A DNA stretch of 64,000 bases from Tepidiforma flava (lineage in GTDB: Bacteria > Chloroflexota > Dehalococcoidia > Tepidiformales > Tepidiformaceae). Location of the stretch: assembly GCF_027594505.1 (NCBI RefSeq), contig NZ_CP115149.1, positions 620,001-684,000 of the forward strand, written 5' to 3'. The notes under the pieces are model-generated. The model did not search any database, was not told where the DNA came from, and saw nothing but the letters and a program-made list of their open reading frames with translations. Positions within the stretch are counted from its first letter, which is position 1. Each line of letters begins with the position of its first letter. The position numbers and the translations under genes are program-made. Of the stretch, positions 36,498 to 46,650 are shown in pieces.

Positions 36498-37544
36498 GTG
36501 ACCGAGGAACGGCTGGTGGCGCCGCAGGCGCTGGCGGAGGACGCGGAGCTGGAGCGTTCGCTGCGGCCGCGGCGGCTGGAGGAGTTCCCGGGGCAGGAGC
36601 GGACGAAGCGGAACCTCGCGATCGCCATCGAAGCGGCGAAGCAGCGGGGCGAAGCGCTCGACCACGTGCTGCTGTACGGGCCGCCGGGGCTCGGCAAGAC
36701 GACGCTGGCGAACATCATCGCGAACGAAATGGGGGTTTCGATCCGGACGACGAGCGGGCCGGCGTTCGAACGCCCGGGCGACCTCGCGGCGGTGCTCACG
36801 AACCTGAAGGAGCACGACATCCTGTTCATCGATGAGATCCACCGGCTTTCGAGCGCGGTGGAGGAGATCCTCTACCCGGCGATGGAGGATTTCGCGCTCG
36901 ACCTCGTCATCGGGAAGGGGGCTGGCGCGCGGTCGGTGCGGCTGGCGATGCCGCGGTTCACGCTCATCGGGGCGACGACGCGGTACGCGATGGTGAGCGC
37001 GCCGCTGCGCGACCGGTTCGGTTCGGTGTACCGGCTGGATTTTTACGAGCCGGAGACGCTGGCCGTCATCGTGCGGCGCTCGGCGGCGATCCTCGGGGTC
37101 GACGTGCCGCCCGATGCGGCGATGGAGATTGCGCGGCGCTCGCGGGGGACGCCGCGGATTGCGAACCGGCTGCTGCGGCGGGTGCGGGACTTCGCCGCCG
37201 TGCGGAACGGCGGGGTGGTGACGGTGGAGGCGGCGCGGCAAGCGCTGGCGATGCTCGACGTGGACGAGCTGGGACTGGACGAATCCGACCGGGCGGTGCT
37301 GCGGGCGATCTGCGAGAAGTTCGGCGGCGGGCCGGTCGGGCTCGAGACGATAGCGGCGGCGATCTCGGAGGAGGCCGACACGATCATGGACGTGTACGAG
37401 CCGTTCCTGCTGAAGTGCGGCTTCCTGAACCGGACGCCGCGGGGACGGATTGCCACCGAGGCAGCGTACCGGCATCTCGGGCTGGAGCCGCCGCGCGGCC
37501 GGCCGGCGCAGGCCGAGCTGTGGGACTCGGCGGCGGAACCGTAA
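36498..37544 (+). CDS. ruvB: Holliday junction branch-migration ATPase RuvB
   Basis: 348 residues, full length. AAA+ motor of the RuvAB branch-migration complex. Walker A is GPPGLGKTT, Walker B FIDEIHRL, sensor 1 LIGATTR, and the winged-helix C-terminal domain ends [26 protein letters not shown]. The start is GTG, 6 nt after TATACT. ruvA and ruvC are not next to it. A LexA-like site overlaps the promoter. Confidence 0.96.
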   Translation: MTEERLVAPQALAEDAELERSLRPRRLEEFPGQERTKRNLAIAIEAAKQRGEALDHVLLYGPPGLGKTTLANIIANEMGVSIRTTSGPAFERPGDLAAVLTNLKEHDILFIDEIHRLSSAVEEILYPAMEDFALDLVIGKGAGARSVRLAMPRFTLIGATTRYAMVSAPLRDRFGSVYRLDFYEPETLAVIVRRSAAILGVDVPPDAAMEIARRSRGTPRIANRLLRRVRDFAAVRNGGVVTVEAARQALAMLDVDELGLDESDRAVLRAICEKFGGGPVGLETIAAAISEEADTIMDVYEPFLLKCGFLNRTPRGRIATEAAYRHLGLEPPRGRPAQAELWDSAAEP

Positions 37545-37593
37545 GCCGGAAACCGGCGCGGCAACGGGCGAGGGCCGGCTGGCGCCGGCCCCC

Positions 37594-37713
37594 GTCGTGC
37601 TGACCGCCGACGTGCTCAGCCGCATCTATGAGCACCCGGTGGAGGTGGTGCGGGCGGGGTCGCCGGAGCGGCTGGTCGTGCTGCCCCGCCATGCGGCCGG
37701 GGGCGGGGCCTGA
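37594..37713 (+). pseudogene. remnant of an iron/heme-type ABC transporter ATPase (C-terminal tail)
   Basis: A stop-free run encoding VVLTADVLSRIYEHPVEVVR, then a short stretch ending LVVLPRH, resembles the last ~35 residues of FecE/HmuV-type ABC ATPases, where VLTPELLxxVYGVPVxVxx is usual. No Walker motifs or permease accompany it and there is no suitable start. It sits in the 231-nt gap between ruvB and the SPFH gene. I read it as a decayed fragment; chance similarity is possible. Confidence 0.4.
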
Positions 37714-37775
37714 CGGCGGGGGCCGGCCGAACCGGGTAGAGTGACTCCGACATCCCGTGTTCGGAGGTTCGAGTC

Positions 37776-38723
37776 ATGCCGTGGGTCGTGAGCGTCTTCC
37801 TTGCCATTCTCTTGTGCGGCGGCGCGCTGCTCGTCGGGCGGGCTGCGCGGGCGGCGGCGCAGCCGGGCACCCCGGAGCGGATGCGGGGCGCCATCATCAT
37901 GGGCGTCGCGGCGCTGGTGTTCGTTGCGTGGGTCGGCGTGCACACCGCGCTCCGCTCGGTGAAGCCGATCGAAGCGGGGCACGTCGGCGTGGTGTACCAG
38001 TTCGGCGAAATCGTGGGCCAGAAGCCGGAAGGGCTGCAGTTCATCTGGCCGTGGCAGGACCTGCGGGTCGAGAGTGTGCAGGTCCAGCGCTACCGCTTCG
38101 AGAACATCACGGCGTTTTCGCAGGAGACGCAGGACGTCTTCTTCATCGCGACGCTGAACTATTCGGTCTCGCCCTCGGCGGTGCAGACGCTGTTCCGGAC
38201 GGTGGGGCCGCGCTGGTTCGACCGCCTGATCGAGCCGCGGGTGCTGAACTTCTTCAAGGAGGAGACGGTGAAGTACTCGACGGTGGACGTCGGCCCGAAC
38301 CGGGAGAACATCCGGTCGGCGGTGCGGGCGCGGCTGGCGGCTGAGCTGGCGCCGTTCTCGATCGAAATCAACGACCTGCTGATCGACAACATCGAGTTCA
38401 GCGCCGAGTTCAAGGCGGCGATCGAACAGAAGCAGATCGCCACGCAGGACGCACTGCGGGAGCAGGAGCGCGTGCGGCAGCGGCAGTTCGAGGCGCAGCA
38501 GCAGATCGAGCTGGCGCGGGGCGAGGCGGAGTCGATCCGGGTGCGCGCGGAAGGACAGGCGGAGGCGAACCGGCTGCTCTCGCAGTCGCTGACGCCGGAG
38601 GTCATCCAGTTCCAGGCGCTGCAGAAGCTCGGCGACAACATCCAGATCGCGCTGCTGCCCTCGGGGCAAGGGATCATCCTCGACCCGACGACGCTGCTGG
38701 GGCAGGCGGGCGCGAACCGGTGA
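37776..38723 (+). CDS. SPFH/prohibitin-family membrane protein
   Basis: 315 residues. Two N-terminal membrane segments (about 4-25 and 40-58) precede an SPFH/Band 7 domain: KPIEAGHVGVVYQFGEI, GLQFIWPWQDL, then DVFFIATLNYSV. A long coiled coil follows (ALREQERVRQRQFEAQQQIE), then the conserved AEGQAEANRLLSQSLTPEVIQF. It resembles prohibitin more than HflK/C. Such proteins form large rings in the membrane that organise proteases or lipids; no NfeD partner is adjacent, though an NfeD-type protease lies 2 kb away. GGAGG lies 9 nt before the ATG; TAGAGT at 37737-37742 is a possible -10. Confidence 0.85.
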   Translation: MPWVVSVFLAILLCGGALLVGRAARAAAQPGTPERMRGAIIMGVAALVFVAWVGVHTALRSVKPIEAGHVGVVYQFGEIVGQKPEGLQFIWPWQDLRVESVQVQRYRFENITAFSQETQDVFFIATLNYSVSPSAVQTLFRTVGPRWFDRLIEPRVLNFFKEETVKYSTVDVGPNRENIRSAVRARLAAELAPFSIEINDLLIDNIEFSAEFKAAIEQKQIATQDALREQERVRQRQFEAQQQIELARGEAESIRVRAEGQAEANRLLSQSLTPEVIQFQALQKLGDNIQIALLPSGQGIILDPTTLLGQAGANR

Positions 38724-38759
38724 GGCTGGCGCGCGGAGCGCCGGGCGGGCCGGGACTGG

Positions 38760-38765
38760 TACGCT
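38760..38765 (+). promoter_or_regulatory. -10 box, leaderless MFS gene
   Basis: TACGCT ends 6 nt before the ATG at 38772. Confidence 0.5.
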
Positions 38766-38771
38766 TTCCTG

Positions 38772-40016
38772 ATGCTCGCTGCGCCCGCGCGCCGCAACCT
38801 CCGCCTGCTGTACGGGTTCTGGTTCCTGCGGGAGTTCCAGCTCTGGATTCCCGTGTGGATCGTGTACCTGACGCTGGAGCGCGGCTTTTCGTTCAGCCAG
38901 ATTACGGCCGCGGAGAGCGTCTACCTGCTCGGGGTGCTGGCGCTCGAAGTGCCGACCGGGGCTATCGCGGACCGCTACGGCCGGCGGGTGTCGCTCGGGC
39001 TGGGGGCGGTCAGCCTCGCGTCGTCGGTCACGGTGTTCGCGTTCACGACGTCGCCGGTCGTGCTGTTCGTCTCGTTCGCGTGGTGGGCGGTGGCGACGAC
39101 ACTGATGTCCGGGGCGGATATGGCGCTGCTGTTCGACACGCTGAAGGCAGCGGGGCGGGAGCACGAGTATGAGCGGCTGGCGGGCCGGGGCCAGGCGATG
39201 TCGTGGAGCGGGGTCGGGCTGGCGACGCTGTTCGGGGGGCCAGTCGCGGCGGTGCTCGACATCCGGGCGACGATCCTGATCGGGGCTGCGACCTGCCTGG
39301 CTGCGGCGGCGGTCGCGTTCGCGCTCTGGGAGCCGCCGCGGGCGGCGGTGGAGCGGACCGGCGGCATGCGGGGCTACGTCGGGACCATCGGCGCCGCGTT
39401 CCGGGATGCGTGGCAGGCGCGGGCGGTGCGCTACGTCCTGCTCCTCTTCGGCGTGACGGTGGCGGGGCTGGAGACGGTCCATTACCTGGTGCAGCCGTAC
39501 CTCGTGGAGAACGGCGTCCGGGTCGGGACAGCCTTCTCGCTGCTGCAGGTGCCGCTCTTCGCTGCAGGGATGGGCGGAGCGCTGCTGGCGTCCCGGGTCG
39601 AGCGGGGCGCGGGTCCGGTGCGGGGGCTGCTGCTGCTTTCCGCCGTCGGCATGGCGATGCTCGGAGCGCTGGCGCTGGCGCCGTCGCTCTGGCTCTACTG
39701 GGCGCTGCCGGTGCTGATGGCGGCGAATTCGTGCGCGTGGCCGCTGATGACGGGGGCGGTGAACCGGCAGGTTTCCTCGGAGCGGCGGGCGACGGTGCTG
39801 TCGATCGGGAGCATGACCGTGAGCGTGGCGATGGCGGTGCTGGCGCCGGTCATCGGCCTGATGGTCGATGCCTGGGGAACGGGCGCCGCCTTCGGCCTCG
39901 GCGCGGCGGCGACGGCGGCGGGCATCGCGCTGTTCGGCGCGCCCGCGCTGGCGGCATGGCGGGAGCGCGACGGCGCGGCTGCCGCAGCGGCGGCGAGCCC
40001 GGCGGCGGGAACGTAA
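38772..40016 (+). CDS. MFS transporter
   Basis: 414 residues with about twelve hydrophobic helices. The MFS loop 2-3 motif is GAIADRYGRRVSLGLG. It lacks drug-specific signatures, so the substrate is unknown; the family includes exporters for drugs, sugars and metabolites. The N-terminus begins close to the first helix (RRNLRLLYGFWFLREFQLWI) and the C-terminus is a short Ala-rich tail. Probably a single gene, leaderless. Confidence 0.8.
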   Translation: MLAAPARRNLRLLYGFWFLREFQLWIPVWIVYLTLERGFSFSQITAAESVYLLGVLALEVPTGAIADRYGRRVSLGLGAVSLASSVTVFAFTTSPVVLFVSFAWWAVATTLMSGADMALLFDTLKAAGREHEYERLAGRGQAMSWSGVGLATLFGGPVAAVLDIRATILIGAATCLAAAAVAFALWEPPRAAVERTGGMRGYVGTIGAAFRDAWQARAVRYVLLLFGVTVAGLETVHYLVQPYLVENGVRVGTAFSLLQVPLFAAGMGGALLASRVERGAGPVRGLLLLSAVGMAMLGALALAPSLWLYWALPVLMAANSCAWPLMTGAVNRQVSSERRATVLSIGSMTVSVAMAVLAPVIGLMVDAWGTGAAFGLGAAATAAGIALFGAPALAAWRERDGAAAAAAASPAAGT

Positions 40017-40080
40017 CCGACTCCCGCGGGAGAATGGCGAACGCCCCTCAGACGTTCGACGATGACCCCAGGGAGGCGTT

Positions 40081-40854
40081 ATGACCGGGCTGTTCGATAT
40101 TTCGGGGAAAGTCGCGCTCGTGACGGGCGGCTCGCGCGGCATCGGGCTGATGATCGCGCGCGGGTTCGTGGAGGCGGGCGCGAAGACGTACATCTCCTCG
40201 CGCAAGGCGGATGCCTGCGCGGAGGCCGCAGCTGAGCTGTCGAAAATCGGCACCTGCATCGCCATCCCGGCAGACCTCGGGACGGAGGCGGGCTGCCGCT
40301 ACCTCGCGGACGAGCTGGCAAAGCGGGAGGAGCGGCTGCACATCCTCGTGAACAACGCCGGGGCGAACTGGAACGCGCCGCTCGCGGAGTTCCCGGACGA
40401 AGCGTGGGACAAGGTGATGAACCTGAACGTGAAGGGCGTGTTCCACCTGACGCGGTTCCTCGTGCCGCTGCTGGAGAAGGCGGCGAGCGACGAAGACCCG
40501 GCGCGGGTGATCAACATCGGCTCGATCGACGGGCTGCAGGCGCCGGGCTTCGACACCTACGCGTACTCGTCGAGCAAGGCGGCAGTGCACCACCTGACGC
40601 GGCACCTCGCGCAGAAGCTCGCGCCCAGCCGCATCACGGTGAACGCGATCGCGCCGGGGCCGTTCGAGAGCAAGATGATGGCCGAGACGCTGCGGCGGTT
40701 CGGCGACAGCATCAAGGCGAGCAACCCGCTGGGCCGCATCGGCGTGCCGGAGGACATGGCCGGCACGGCCATCTACCTCGCATCGAAAGCGGGCGCCTAC
40801 GTGACCGGGGCGGTGATCCCGGTGGACGGCGGCATGTCGACCCGCCACCAGTAG
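40081..40854 (+). CDS. SDR-family oxidoreductase
   Basis: 257-residue classical short-chain dehydrogenase. Cofactor loop TGGSRGIG near residue 16, NNAGANWN, and catalytic Ser (IGSIDGL), Tyr and Lys in YAYSSSKAA. The C-terminal segment EDMAGTAIYLASKAGAYVTGAVIPVDGG is standard. It is similar to FabG/RhlG-type 3-oxoacyl reductases, but 17-beta-HSD-like or sugar substrates are equally possible. GGGAGG lies 5 nt before the ATG. Confidence 0.85.
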   Translation: MTGLFDISGKVALVTGGSRGIGLMIARGFVEAGAKTYISSRKADACAEAAAELSKIGTCIAIPADLGTEAGCRYLADELAKREERLHILVNNAGANWNAPLAEFPDEAWDKVMNLNVKGVFHLTRFLVPLLEKAASDEDPARVINIGSIDGLQAPGFDTYAYSSSKAAVHHLTRHLAQKLAPSRITVNAIAPGPFESKMMAETLRRFGDSIKASNPLGRIGVPEDMAGTAIYLASKAGAYVTGAVIPVDGGMSTRHQ

Positions 40855-40864
40855 GCGGGGGCCC

Positions 40865-42001
40865 TTAGAAGGCGAAGGGGTCGGAGCGGGCGCGCCGGCT
40901 GGCGCGGTCGGCGAAAAAGACGACGGCGAAGAGCAGCAGGACGACGGCGGCGAGGATGCCGCCCGCGGTGGCGAACGCCCAGGCCGGCGGGCGGAAGTCG
41001 GCCGGGGTATCGCGGAAGGCGATGATGCCGCCGAGGACGATGGCGACGGCGCCGGCCGCGCCGAGGATGCCGCTCGTAACGAACAGCTCTGCGGCGACGA
41101 GGGCGAGGCCGAGGCCGATGAGGACGAGGCCGGCGGTATCGACGGGCAGCAGGCCGAACCCGAGAAACCCGAGGATGATGGCGATCGCCCCGGCGACGCC
41201 CGGGACGCCGAGGCCCGGGGCGTACAGCTCGATGATGAGCGCGAGGAAGCCGATGGAGAGGAGGAGGGAGGCGATCGTGGGGTCGGCGATGAACGCGAGG
41301 AACCGCTCCCACGGGGTCATCTCGAGGTCGACCCGCGGGGCTTCGGCGAGGCCGGTGAGCGTGGCCGTGACGCCGGGCCGGAGGGTGACGGTGCGTCCTT
41401 CCGACCGGCGGAGGAGGTCATCGAGGTCGGCCGCGACGAAGTCGACGACGTTCAGCTTCGCGGCGTCGTTTTCGTTGACGGCGACGGCCTCGCGGACGGC
41501 CTGCTCGGCCCAGTCGGCGTTGCGGCCGCGGAGCTCGGCGATGCCGCGGATGTAGGCGACGGCGTCATTCTCGATCTTCTTGCCGAGGGTGCCTTCGATG
41601 TCGGAGCCGTCGGCGTTGATGGCGGCGGCGGCGCCGATGGCGGTGTTCGGCGCCATGGCGGCGATGTGGCCCGCCATCGTGATGAAGGTGCCGGCGCTGG
41701 CGGCGCGCGCGCCGATGGGGGCGACGTAGACGGCGACGGGGACATCAGCGCGGCCGATGCGCTGGACGATCTTGCGCATGGAGGAGTCGAGGCCGCCGGG
41801 GGTGTCGAGCTCGAGGACGACGAGGCGGGCGCGCTGCTCTTCGGCGTCGGAGATGACGCGGTCGATGTACCGCTCCATGATCGGGCCGACGGTGCCGTCC
41901 ACCCGCGCGACGACGACGCCGCCTTCGGGGGTGTCGCTGCCGGCGCAGGCAGCGAGCAGGCCGAGGGCGACGGCAGCCGCCGCGATGATTCGCCGCATCA
42001 T
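40865..42001 (-). CDS. NfeD-family ClpP-class membrane serine protease
   Basis: 378 residues. A lipoprotein-like signal (LGLLAAC, Cys near 19) leads into the ClpP-like protease domain with the catalytic Ser in ARAASAGTFIT and the following MAGHIAAMAPNTAIG, which carries the helix to the general-base Lys (about KKIENDA). Four or five membrane helices follow in residues ~230-370. Standard full-length proteins end with a soluble OB-fold domain; here the chain ends soon after the last helix, so that domain is missing. Partner of SPFH proteins in other bacteria, and an SPFH gene is nearby. Confidence 0.85.
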   Translation of the reverse strand: MMRRIIAAAAVALGLLAACAGSDTPEGGVVVARVDGTVGPIMERYIDRVISDAEEQRARLVVLELDTPGGLDSSMRKIVQRIGRADVPVAVYVAPIGARAASAGTFITMAGHIAAMAPNTAIGAAAAINADGSDIEGTLGKKIENDAVAYIRGIAELRGRNADWAEQAVREAVAVNENDAAKLNVVDFVAADLDDLLRRSEGRTVTLRPGVTATLTGLAEAPRVDLEMTPWERFLAFIADPTIASLLLSIGFLALIIELYAPGLGVPGVAGAIAIILGFLGFGLLPVDTAGLVLIGLGLALVAAELFVTSGILGAAGAVAIVLGGIIAFRDTPADFRPPAWAFATAGGILAAVVLLLFAVVFFADRASRRARSDPFAF

Positions 42002-42007
42002 GGTTCG

Positions 42008-42013
42008 AGTATA
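42008..42013 (-). promoter_or_regulatory. -10 box, leaderless nfeD
   Basis: TATACT on the minus strand (42013-42008) ends 6 nt before the first ATG at 42001. Confidence 0.55.
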
Positions 42014-42054
42014 GCCGGGGGCGGCGGCCGCTTCTCCGGCAGGTTCGGGCGGGC

Positions 42055-42060
42055 GATACT
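42055..42060 (+). promoter_or_regulatory. -10 box, leaderless ABC permease gene
   Basis: GATACT ends 6 nt before the ATG at 42067. It is divergent from the nfeD promoter; the two boxes are 41 nt apart. Confidence 0.45.
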
Positions 42061-42066
42061 GGCGGC

Positions 42067-42847
42067 ATGACGGCGATGGCGATGGCCCGGCCGGCGCAGG
42101 GCCGCAGCCTGCGGAATGCGGTGGAGCTGGTGACGGCGCTCACGAGCCGGGACCTGCGGCTGCGCTACCAGGGGAGCGTGCTGGGCTGGGCGTGGTCGCT
42201 GGCGCGGCCGCTCGCGCTGGGCGCGGTGCTGGCGTTCGCGCTCGGGCGGGTGCTCGGCACGGGCATCACGGCAGAGTTCCTGCTGGCGGGGCTGTTCCCG
42301 TGGTTCTGGTTCCAGGGCGCGGTGCAGGGCGCGGCCGGCAGCTTCATCGGCAACGGCGGCCTGCTGAAGAAGGTCCGCTTCCCCCGGGCGGTGCTGCCGC
42401 TCAGCACGGTGCTGGGGGCGACGCTCCAGTTCGCGCTGTCGCTGCCGGTCCTCATCGGGTTCGTGATCGCGGCGGGGAACGGGCCGACGGCGGCGTGGCT
42501 CGGGCTGCCGCTCATCTTCGCGCTCCAGCTGGGGCTGGTGACGGGGATCGGGCTGTTCGTGGCGAGCGTGACGGTCTACTTCCGCGACCTCGAACACATC
42601 ACCGAGGTGCTGCTGACGCTGCTCTTCTACGCGACCCCGATCATCTACAGCGCCGACCTCGTGCCGGAGGGCTACCGCTGGCTGACGTACGCGAACCCGC
42701 TCGCGCCGATCATGGAAGGGTGGCGGGGCATCCTGCTCGATGGCGCGATGCCCGCGGCAGACCACCTCGCCGCCTCGGCGGGGCTGACCGCGCTGGCGCT
42801 GGCGGCCGGCTGGGGGGCGTTCCGGCGGCTGGAGGACGGGTTCGCCG

Positions 42848-42858
<11 letters not shown>
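42067..42858 (+). CDS. ABC-2-type polysaccharide export permease (Wzm/TagG-like)
   Basis: 263 residues with six hydrophobic segments. The start LVTALTSRDLRLRYQGSVLGWAWSLARPL is typical of Wzm/TagG permeases that export O-antigen or teichoic-acid-type polymers. It continues with GLFPWFWFQGAVQGAAGSFIGNGGLLKKVRFPR. It overlaps the ATPase gene by 11 nt and heads a four-gene cluster of exporter, acetyltransferase and glycosyltransferase. Confidence 0.85.
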
Positions 42859-43784
<926 letters not shown>

Positions 43785-43801
<17 letters not shown>

Positions 43802-44417
43802 GCGGATTCGGACGGCCTGGCGCGAGATGAAGGCCCTGCTGCGGGAGGATGTCGAGCTGCAGGCGCAGTGGCCGCGGACGTTCGGGCTCATCCGGGCGGA
43901 CCGGCCGGCGTGGTTCACGTTCCTCTATCTGCTGTTCGCGGTCCACATGTTCCCGGCGGTCGTGCTCTACCGGGTGCAGGTGTTCCTCTACGAGAGCGGG
44001 TTCCCGCGGCTGGCGACGCTCGTTTCGCGGCTGAATTCGTTCCTGTTCGATGTGACGATCGGCAACCACGTGCGTGCGGGCGGGGGGCTGCTGATCGCGC
44101 ACGGGCACGTGGTGCTGGACGGCTGGACGCGGATCGGCCGGCGGGTCGAGATCAACCCGTTCGTGACGCTGGGCATCGGCAACAGCTCGCGGAAGCCGTT
44201 CGAGCTCTGGGGGCCGGAAATCGGCGACGACGTGAACATCGGGACCGGCGCGAAGATCGTCGGCCGGATAAAGATTGGTGAGGGGGTGAAGATCGGGGCG
44301 AACGCGGTGGTGGTGAGCGATATCCCGGCCTTCCACACGGCGGTCGGGGTGCCGGCGCGGGCGATCCCGGGCGGCCGGCGGCGGGAGACGGAGCGGTGGG
44401 AGCCGCCGAAGGCGTGA
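43785..44417 (+). CDS. serine O-acetyltransferase-like left-handed beta-helix protein
   Basis: 210 residues. A helical and hydrophobic N-terminal half (including [23 protein letters not shown], a possible membrane segment) precedes hexapeptide repeats of the left-handed beta-helix ([50 protein letters not shown]). It resembles CysE-type serine acetyltransferases, but in this cluster it could well acetylate a sugar. The start overlaps the ATPase gene by 17 nt, with GGGAG before it. Confidence 0.75.
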
Positions 44418-45310
44418 GCACCCCGCGCATCGCCATCCTGACCGTGACGACGAACGCGGCGGCGCACCTGCCGGCGTACCTCGATGCGCTGGAGCGGGTG
44501 ACCTACCCGGCGTGGGAGTTGTGGGCGGTCGACAACGGTTCGAGGGACGGCTCGGCGGCCATGGTGCGCGAGCGGATGCCGGGGGCGCGTGTGCTGGAGA
44601 ACGGCGAGAATCTCGGTTTCACCGGGGCCTGCAACCGGGCGCTCCGGGAGATCCTTGCGCGGCCGGACATCGGCTACGTCCTCTTCCTGAACGACGACAC
44701 GGAGGTGACGCCGGGCTTCCTCGAGCCGCTCGCCGCGCTGGCCGACGCGCGGACGCTGGTCGCGCCGAAGACCTACCTCGCGGGGCAGCCGGGCATCCTC
44801 GACGACGCCGCGGGCGCGTTCGACTGGTGGCGGGGGACGTGGAGGCGGCGGGTGCTGGGGCGGCGGGAGGGGCCGGCTGACTGCTACCCCCACGCCATCG
44901 AGACGGCGAACCTCTCCTGCCTGCTGGTGCCGGCGGGGGCGTTCCGGGAGGTGGGGCTGCTCGACGACGCCTTCTTCGTGTACTACGACGACACCGATTT
45001 TTGCCGGCGGGCGCGGGCCGCAGGCTACCGGATCTTCTTCGAGCCGCGGTCCGTGGTGTACCACCGGAAGGGGGCCACGCTGGGCGGGCAGGCGAGCGCG
45101 TTCGGCTGCTACTACCTCGCGCGGAACCGGCCGTACCTCATCCGCAAGCACCGCGGGCTGCTGCCGTTCGCAGCCTTCTTCGCCTACTATGCGGCGACGC
45201 GGGCGGCGCGAATGGGGTTGTGGCTGGGGCAGGGCCGCGCCGACCTCGCGCGCGCGACGGCAGCGGGGATGCGGGATTTCGTGCTGGGGCGGATGGGGCC
45301 GCGGCGCTGA
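44414..45310 (+). CDS. family 2 glycosyltransferase (rhamnosyltransferase-like)
   Basis: 298 residues. GT-A fold starting [21 protein letters not shown] with [13 protein letters not shown], then [12 protein letters not shown] and the metal-binding LFLNDDTEV. The acceptor side has [24 protein letters not shown], as in rhamnosyl- and N-acetylglucosaminyl-type GT2 enzymes. The GTG at 44414 overlaps the preceding stop (GTGA) and begins at the first core strand. Fourth gene of the export cluster. Confidence 0.85.
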   Translation: MSTPRIAILTVTTNAAAHLPAYLDALERVTYPAWELWAVDNGSRDGSAAMVRERMPGARVLENGENLGFTGACNRALREILARPDIGYVLFLNDDTEVTPGFLEPLAALADARTLVAPKTYLAGQPGILDDAAGAFDWWRGTWRRRVLGRREGPADCYPHAIETANLSCLLVPAGAFREVGLLDDAFFVYYDDTDFCRRARAAGYRIFFEPRSVVYHRKGATLGGQASAFGCYYLARNRPYLIRKHRGLLPFAAFFAYYAATRAARMGLWLGQGRADLARATAAGMRDFVLGRMGPRR

Positions 45311-45319
45311 CGGACGCGG

Positions 45320-45607
45320 TCAGGCGTCGAGCAGTTCGGTTTCGAGGTCGAGGAGTTCGGCGTCGGGCCGCCACTCCTGCACCGCGGCGGCGATGGCGGC
45401 GAGCTGCTCGTCGGCGTGGCGGGCATCGTTCGAGAGCACGGCGGCCGCGATGACGGCGCTCCCGGCTGCGTCGAGGGCGTCGACCTCGGCGACGGCGGCG
45501 TTGAAGCGGCTCCGGAGGCGTTCGACGATAGGCCGGACGATGGCGCGCTTCTCCTTCAGCGAGCGGCTGGGGAGCCGGAGGGTGATGCGGAGGACACCGA
45601 CGGTCAC
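45320..45607 (-). CDS. DUF503 domain protein (YlxP-like)
   Basis: 95-residue protein of the DUF503 family: VGVLRITLRLPSRSLKEKRAIVRPIVERLRSRFNAAVAEVD-type start with the family KEKR and FN.AVAEVD motifs. In many bacteria the gene lies beside infB/rbfA; here it follows a PIG-L gene and a small membrane protein. Function unknown, with a ribosome-linked role suspected. The start is GTG; a TACACT box ends 6 nt before it. Confidence 0.8.
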   Translation of the reverse strand: MTVGVLRITLRLPSRSLKEKRAIVRPIVERLRSRFNAAVAEVDALDAAGSAVIAAAVLSNDARHADEQLAAIAAAVQEWRPDAELLDLETELLDA

Positions 45608-45613
45608 CAGGTG

Positions 45614-45619
45614 AGTGTA
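45614..45619 (-). promoter_or_regulatory. -10 box, leaderless DUF503 gene
   Basis: TACACT on the minus strand (45619-45614) ends 6 nt before the GTG at 45607. Confidence 0.5.
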
Positions 45620-45647
45620 GGGAGCGCGCCCGGCAGGAGCGACGGCT

Positions 45648-45794
45648 TCAGCGGCGGCGCGGCCGGTCGTCGCGGGGGCCGCCGAGGAGCACCACGAACA
45701 GCAGCAGGAGGGCGCCGCCGATGACGAGGGCGGCGATCCAGGCGGGCGACGCGTCGCCGCGGAGCGCCTCGAGCAGCTGAGCGGAGCGCGCCAC
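45648..45794 (-). CDS. small single-pass membrane protein (48 aa)
   Basis: A GTG-started frame of 48 residues: polar N-terminus (RSAQLLEALRGDASPAW), one hydrophobic helix (IAALVIGGALLLLFVVLLGG), and a very basic tail (DDRPRRRR-like). It lies 27 nt downstream of the PIG-L stop and 40 nt upstream of the DUF503 start. C-ending codons match the other minus-strand genes. No Shine-Dalgarno site is convincing. No family recognised. Confidence 0.5.
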   Translation of the reverse strand: MARSAQLLEALRGDASPAWIAALVIGGALLLLFVVLLGGPRDDRPRRR

Positions 45795-45821
45795 ACCCCG
45801 GGAGACGCTGGCAGGGGCGGC

Positions 45822-46577
45822 TCAGGTTCCCGGCTGCGCGGCGTCGAGGGCGAAGAGGAGGGGCGCGACGCGGCGCATATCGGCGGGCCGGTGGAGGAGG
45901 AACCACTCCTCGGCCAGCAGGGCGCGGACGATGCCGGGCGGGAAGATCGCCTCCGGTTCGCCGCCGGGGAGCTGCGAACGGTGGGCGGCGATGGCGGCGA
46001 GCTTGGCCGGCGCCGCCGCACGGATGGGGATGCGGAAGTCGGGGGCCTCCACGCCGAGGTCGGCGGCGGCCAGCGCCGGCGGGTCGCCGAGGAGGGGCCG
46101 GCAGAGCTCGTACTGCGGGCGGAAGAGGCCGCGCGGGAAGGCGGCGAAGAGGAGCGCCGGCGGCGCCGGCATCGCCTCGACGGCAGCGATGACGGCGCGG
46201 TGGAGGGCGAGGTGGTCGGGGTGACCGTAGGCGCCGTCGGGACCGAGGGTGAAGACGAGGTCAGGCTGGCAGGCGTCGATAGCGGCCGCAACGACGCTGG
46301 GGAGGCGGGGGAACCGGGCGAGGCCGCCGTCGGCCAGCCGGGGGGAAACGCCGGGGCAGGCGCCGAGCGCGGCGCAGGCGGCAGCCAGCTCGCGGAGGCG
46401 GAGCGCGCCGACGTCGGCGGGGCGAACGGCTTCGCCGGTGTAGCAGTTGCCGGCCTCGCCCGCCGAGCAGGCGATGACGGTGCAGGTCCAGCCGGCGCGC
46501 GCGGCGAGCGCGAGGGTGCCGCCGACGCTGTAGGCCTCGTCGTCGGGATGGGGAACGAGCGCGAGGATGCGGGGCAT
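45822..46577 (-). CDS. PIG-L/LmbE-family N-acetylglucosamine deacetylase
   Basis: 251 residues. Zinc-site motif PHPDDEAYSVGGTLA near residue 10 and the later YGHPDHLALH supply the metal ligands and catalytic Asp of the PIG-L family. Members deacetylate GlcNAc-Ins or GlcNAc-malate in mycothiol or bacillithiol synthesis, or other N-acetylated sugars; this gene alone does not settle the substrate. Leaderless start (see 46584-46589). Downstream are a small membrane protein and DUF503. Confidence 0.85.
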   Translation of the reverse strand: MPRILALVPHPDDEAYSVGGTLALAARAGWTCTVIACSAGEAGNCYTGEAVRPADVGALRLRELAAACAALGACPGVSPRLADGGLARFPRLPSVVAAAIDACQPDLVFTLGPDGAYGHPDHLALHRAVIAAVEAMPAPPALLFAAFPRGLFRPQYELCRPLLGDPPALAAADLGVEAPDFRIPIRAAAPAKLAAIAAHRSQLPGGEPEAIFPPGIVRALLAEEWFLLHRPADMRRVAPLLFALDAAQPGT

Positions 46578-46583
46578 GCGCGG

Positions 46584-46589
46584 ATCGTA
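46584..46589 (-). promoter_or_regulatory. -10 box, leaderless PIG-L gene
   Basis: TACGAT on the minus strand (46589-46584) ends 6 nt before the ATG at 46577. Confidence 0.5.
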
Positions 46590-46644
46590 CCGCGGGCGGA
46601 GGAATCGTTCGCGGGGGCCGAAAGACAGCGCCGGGCCGAGGTGG

Positions 46645-46650
46645 TAGATT
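46645..46650 (+). promoter_or_regulatory. -10 box of the SDR/APH operon
   Basis: TAGATT, giving a leader of about 68 nt with AGGAG before the ATG at 46726. The GC-rich leader contains complementary GGCCG and CGGCC runs and may fold. Confidence 0.4.
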
